From the NCBI RefSeq assembly GCF_036240795.1, contig NZ_CP108454.1:6260001-6324000 (forward strand): a DNA stretch of 64,000 bases, in the 5' to 3' direction. Source of the stretch: Streptomyces sp. NBC_01268 (GTDB lineage Bacteria; Actinomycetota; Actinomycetes; Streptomycetales; Streptomycetaceae). Of this stretch, positions 62,405-64,000 are shown in pieces. A model generated the notes under the pieces. The model searched no databases. It was not told where the DNA came from and was given only the letters and a program-made list of their open reading frames with translations. Each line of letters opens with the position of its first letter. Within the stretch, counting starts at the first letter, position 1. A program made the translations under genes and the position numbers.

Positions 62405-62878
62405 ATGGCCCGCCGAGTGGAATTCGTCGACACGTCGATCCTGTGCAACCTCCTCGAGGTGCCGGGCAAATGCCAGGACCTGGAGAAGGTCAGGGAAGAA
62501 CTGCAGGGAAAGCTGGCGGCGCACGACTGCGACCTCCTGCTCCCCGTGACCGCCGTCATCGAGACCGGCAACCACATCGCGCAGCTGGCTGACGGGTTTC
62601 AGCGCCGCACCTGCGCGGAGAAGTTCGTCTCCGTACTGCGCTTGGTCGTGGCGGGTGAGGCGCCGTGGGCGCTGAACGAGGTCGAGTGGAACGCGGCCCA
62701 TCTCGAAGCGTTGATCGCTGGCGGCAGCTCGGGAATGAGCCTCGTCGACCATGCCCTCAACAGGGTGGGCTGCGGAGACGTCAACATCCTGATCGAGCGC
62801 GACCGTTACCTGGCCCGTACCTCCGGTGTGGATGCCACGGTGTGGACGCTCGACGGGGGACTGGCCGCGCACACCTGA
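62405..62878 (+). CDS. PIN-like nuclease paired with the ATPase
   Basis: A 157-residue protein with a PIN-type opening (RRVEFVDTSILCNLLEVPGK: Asp, Thr, Ser at the first acidic site). A middle acid is in LLPVTAVIETGNHIAQLADG, and late residues are VGCGDVNILIERDRYLARTS and VDATVWTLDGGLAAH. Acidic residues are placed as in PIN RNases or nickases. ATG 62405 starts three bases after the ATPase stop. The partner could be the ATPase (nuclease effector) or it may be a VapC-like toxin; no antitoxin gene is adjacent, favouring the first. Confidence 0.75.
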   Translation: MARRVEFVDTSILCNLLEVPGKCQDLEKVREELQGKLAAHDCDLLLPVTAVIETGNHIAQLADGFQRRTCAEKFVSVLRLVVAGEAPWALNEVEWNAAHLEALIAGGSSGMSLVDHALNRVGCGDVNILIERDRYLARTSGVDATVWTLDGGLAAHT

Positions 62879-63011
62879 CGGAAATCAGCTCCACCCCTGG
62901 TCAGAGCGGTGACATGTCACGACCATGGGGGCTTGTCAGTGGGGGCTCCTAAGGTCGTGGGCAACACGTCAGCCGTGGCCGTCGTCCCCGTCCCAGGAGT
63001 GTCGCCCGACC

Positions 63012-64000
63012 ATGACCTCGCCCGCGCCCCACGCGTCCACCTGCCTCGCCGACCTCGTCCCCGCCCTCCGGTACGCCGACCCGCACGCGCTCGCGGAGCG
63101 GCTCGGCGACGAGCGGCTCCCGCTCGGCTGGTGGTACGCGACCCCGCTCACGACGGCCGAGCGGACGATCGGATCCCCGGCACTGGCGTCCGTGGTGGCC
63201 CGGGCGCTTCGGGCCCTGTGGCCGCAGATCCGGACAGGGGAACTCCTCCCTGTATCGAGGCTCTTGGACGCCGAAGCGGTCCCGCCGCATACAAGCGCGG
63301 AAGAGGCCGGTGAGGATGCGCTCGCCGCACTGGTACGCGCGCTGCTCGACCGGCTTCACGGGCGCGTCGTGCCTCGTGCCGCCCTGGGAGTCCCGGCCGC
63401 GGTGGCCGTGATCTCCGAGTGGCTGCCCGCCGACGCGCCGGCCGAGGTGCACGCGGCACTCGCGGTGCTCCGGGAGCTGGAAGAGGACCCCGCCGAGGCT
63501 CCGGAGGAGCATGGGGCACGGGACGGTGCCGAGTGCCGCTCCGCGGCAGCCGCCGTGCCGGAGCCCGTCGCCCTGCCCGTGCAACGCGTCCATGAGGAAG
63601 CCGCCGTGTCCCCGGCTGCCGAGGCCGGTGAACCGGCTGCGGAAGACGCGGCGGAGGAGGCTTCGGAACCGAGGGCTTCTGAGGCGGCGGATTCAGAGGC
63701 CCAGCTCGACAGAGAGCTTCCCGCCACCCACCCGAACCTGATGGACACGCCCCTCGCGGCCTTCGACGCCTACGCCTCCACCTGGGGAGAGAGGGAGCGC
63801 GCGATCGCCGCGCGGCGGATCTTCGCCGAGCAGCCGGAGACCTTCGCGGCGCTCGGCGACCGGTTCGAGGTCAGCCGGGAGCGCGTCCGACAGCTGGAAC
63901 GGTCCGTTCTGGACTCGATCGCGCAGTGGCTCGCGTACGACGAGCAAGGCCATGCCTTCGCGGCGCACTTGGCCGCTGTCGCGGGACGTCTCGGCGCGGT
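63012..64000 (+). CDS. Protein with sigma-region-4-like helix-turn-helix, cut by the window end
   Basis: The frame from ATG 63012 stays open to the right edge (at least 329 codons). It begins MTSPAPHASTCLADLVPALR. Residues 155-240 are Ala/Glu-rich and low-complexity. Near residues 255-300 is a sigma-70 region 4-like helix-turn-helix (ERAIAARRIFAEQPETFAAL, FEVSRERVRQLERSVLDSIA; the RERVRQLE block is the typical recognition helix). It is not a complete sigma factor, because regions 2 and 3 are absent before it. Function is unknown; the rest lies outside the window. Confidence 0.7.
   Translation, partial: MTSPAPHASTCLADLVPALRYADPHALAERLGDERLPLGWWYATPLTTAERTIGSPALASVVARALRALWPQIRTGELLPVSRLLDAEAVPPHTSAEEAGEDALAALVRALLDRLHGRVVPRAALGVPAAVAVISEWLPADAPAEVHAALAVLRELEEDPAEAPEEHGARDGAECRSAAAAVPEPVALPVQRVHEEAAVSPAAEAGEPAAEDAAEEASEPRASEAADSEAQLDRELPATHPNLMDTPLAAFDAYASTWGERERAIAARRIFAEQPETFAALGDRFEVSRERVRQLERSVLDSIAQWLAYDEQGHAFAAHLAAVAGRLGA

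Noticed and set aside
60968..62872. Long upstream extension of the small minus-strand gene at 60692
   Set aside because: It lies opposite the ATPase and PIN-like genes, is low-complexity, and a GTG with a strong ribosome site at 60967 fits the compact product.

Overview
This 64 kb window is chromosomal DNA from a Streptomyces or very close actinomycete. The evidence is very high GC, strong G/C bias at third codon positions, many GTG starts, several starts a few bases after a TAnnnT -10 box (likely leaderless mRNAs), and marker genes typical of the genus: SepH, a CutRS two-component system, DUF397 and DUF5753 regulators, and a ydaO-type c-di-AMP riboswitch ahead of an M23 peptidase. No tRNA, rRNA, CRISPR array or insertion sequence was seen.

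From 1 to 41.2 kb the window is conserved core. First come the end of an M16 peptidase, a riboswitch-controlled cell-wall peptidase, a GntR regulator, HPr (ptsH), a Pat-like protein acyltransferase, a DUF5998 protein, a phosphodiesterase and thymidine kinase. Next is a cell-surface polysaccharide block (YfhO-like membrane glycosyltransferase, GT2, polysialyltransferase-like protein), followed by a VOC protein, a rhodanese, SepH, a lactone oxidase with an MFS exporter, ferrochelatase, inositol monophosphatase, a 57-residue protein and cutRS. Then come DUF4193, DUF3093, a thioesterase, dUTPase, DUF3710, an orphan ABC ATPase, kdpDE, an OB-fold protein, DUF3159, two TrkA-type RCK proteins, a KimA-like potassium importer and a 23S/tRNA uracil methyltransferase-like enzyme. 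Between 31 and 40 kb, two-component sensing (KdpDE), RCK regulation and transport (KimA-like) of potassium lie together. c-di-AMP, the ligand of the riboswitch at the left end, is the usual signal that controls these families.

From about 41.2 to 62.9 kb the window is accessory and looks like a defence island. A roughly 700 bp junction without a convincing gene leads to a RelE-like/UvrD helicase fusion. Divergent from it is a large DUF262/HNH (GmrSD-like) protein carrying an embedded alkyltransferase-like DNA-reading domain whose acceptor cysteine is missing. A DUF4365 nuclease-fold protein is coupled to an unrecognised 393-residue protein. A DrmD-like SNF2 helicase overlaps the start of a 1,404-residue DrmMI-like adenine methyltransferase, but drmA, drmB and drmC are not present. 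Following are an XRE/DUF397 regulatory set, a winged-helix protein, a three-gene WXG-like/REase-toxin/immunity operon, and a RecF/OLD-like ATPase with a PIN-like nuclease. The window ends inside a protein with a sigma-region-4-like helix-turn-helix.

The most novel candidate is the 44.2-56.2 kb stretch: modified-DNA-reading nuclease, DUF4365 nuclease, unknown protein, SNF2 helicase and methyltransferase. It could be a composite, DISARM-derived restriction system. The methyltransferase is visibly mosaic in base composition, most sharply in its putative target-recognition region. All functions are inferred from motifs read by eye; no database search was possible.
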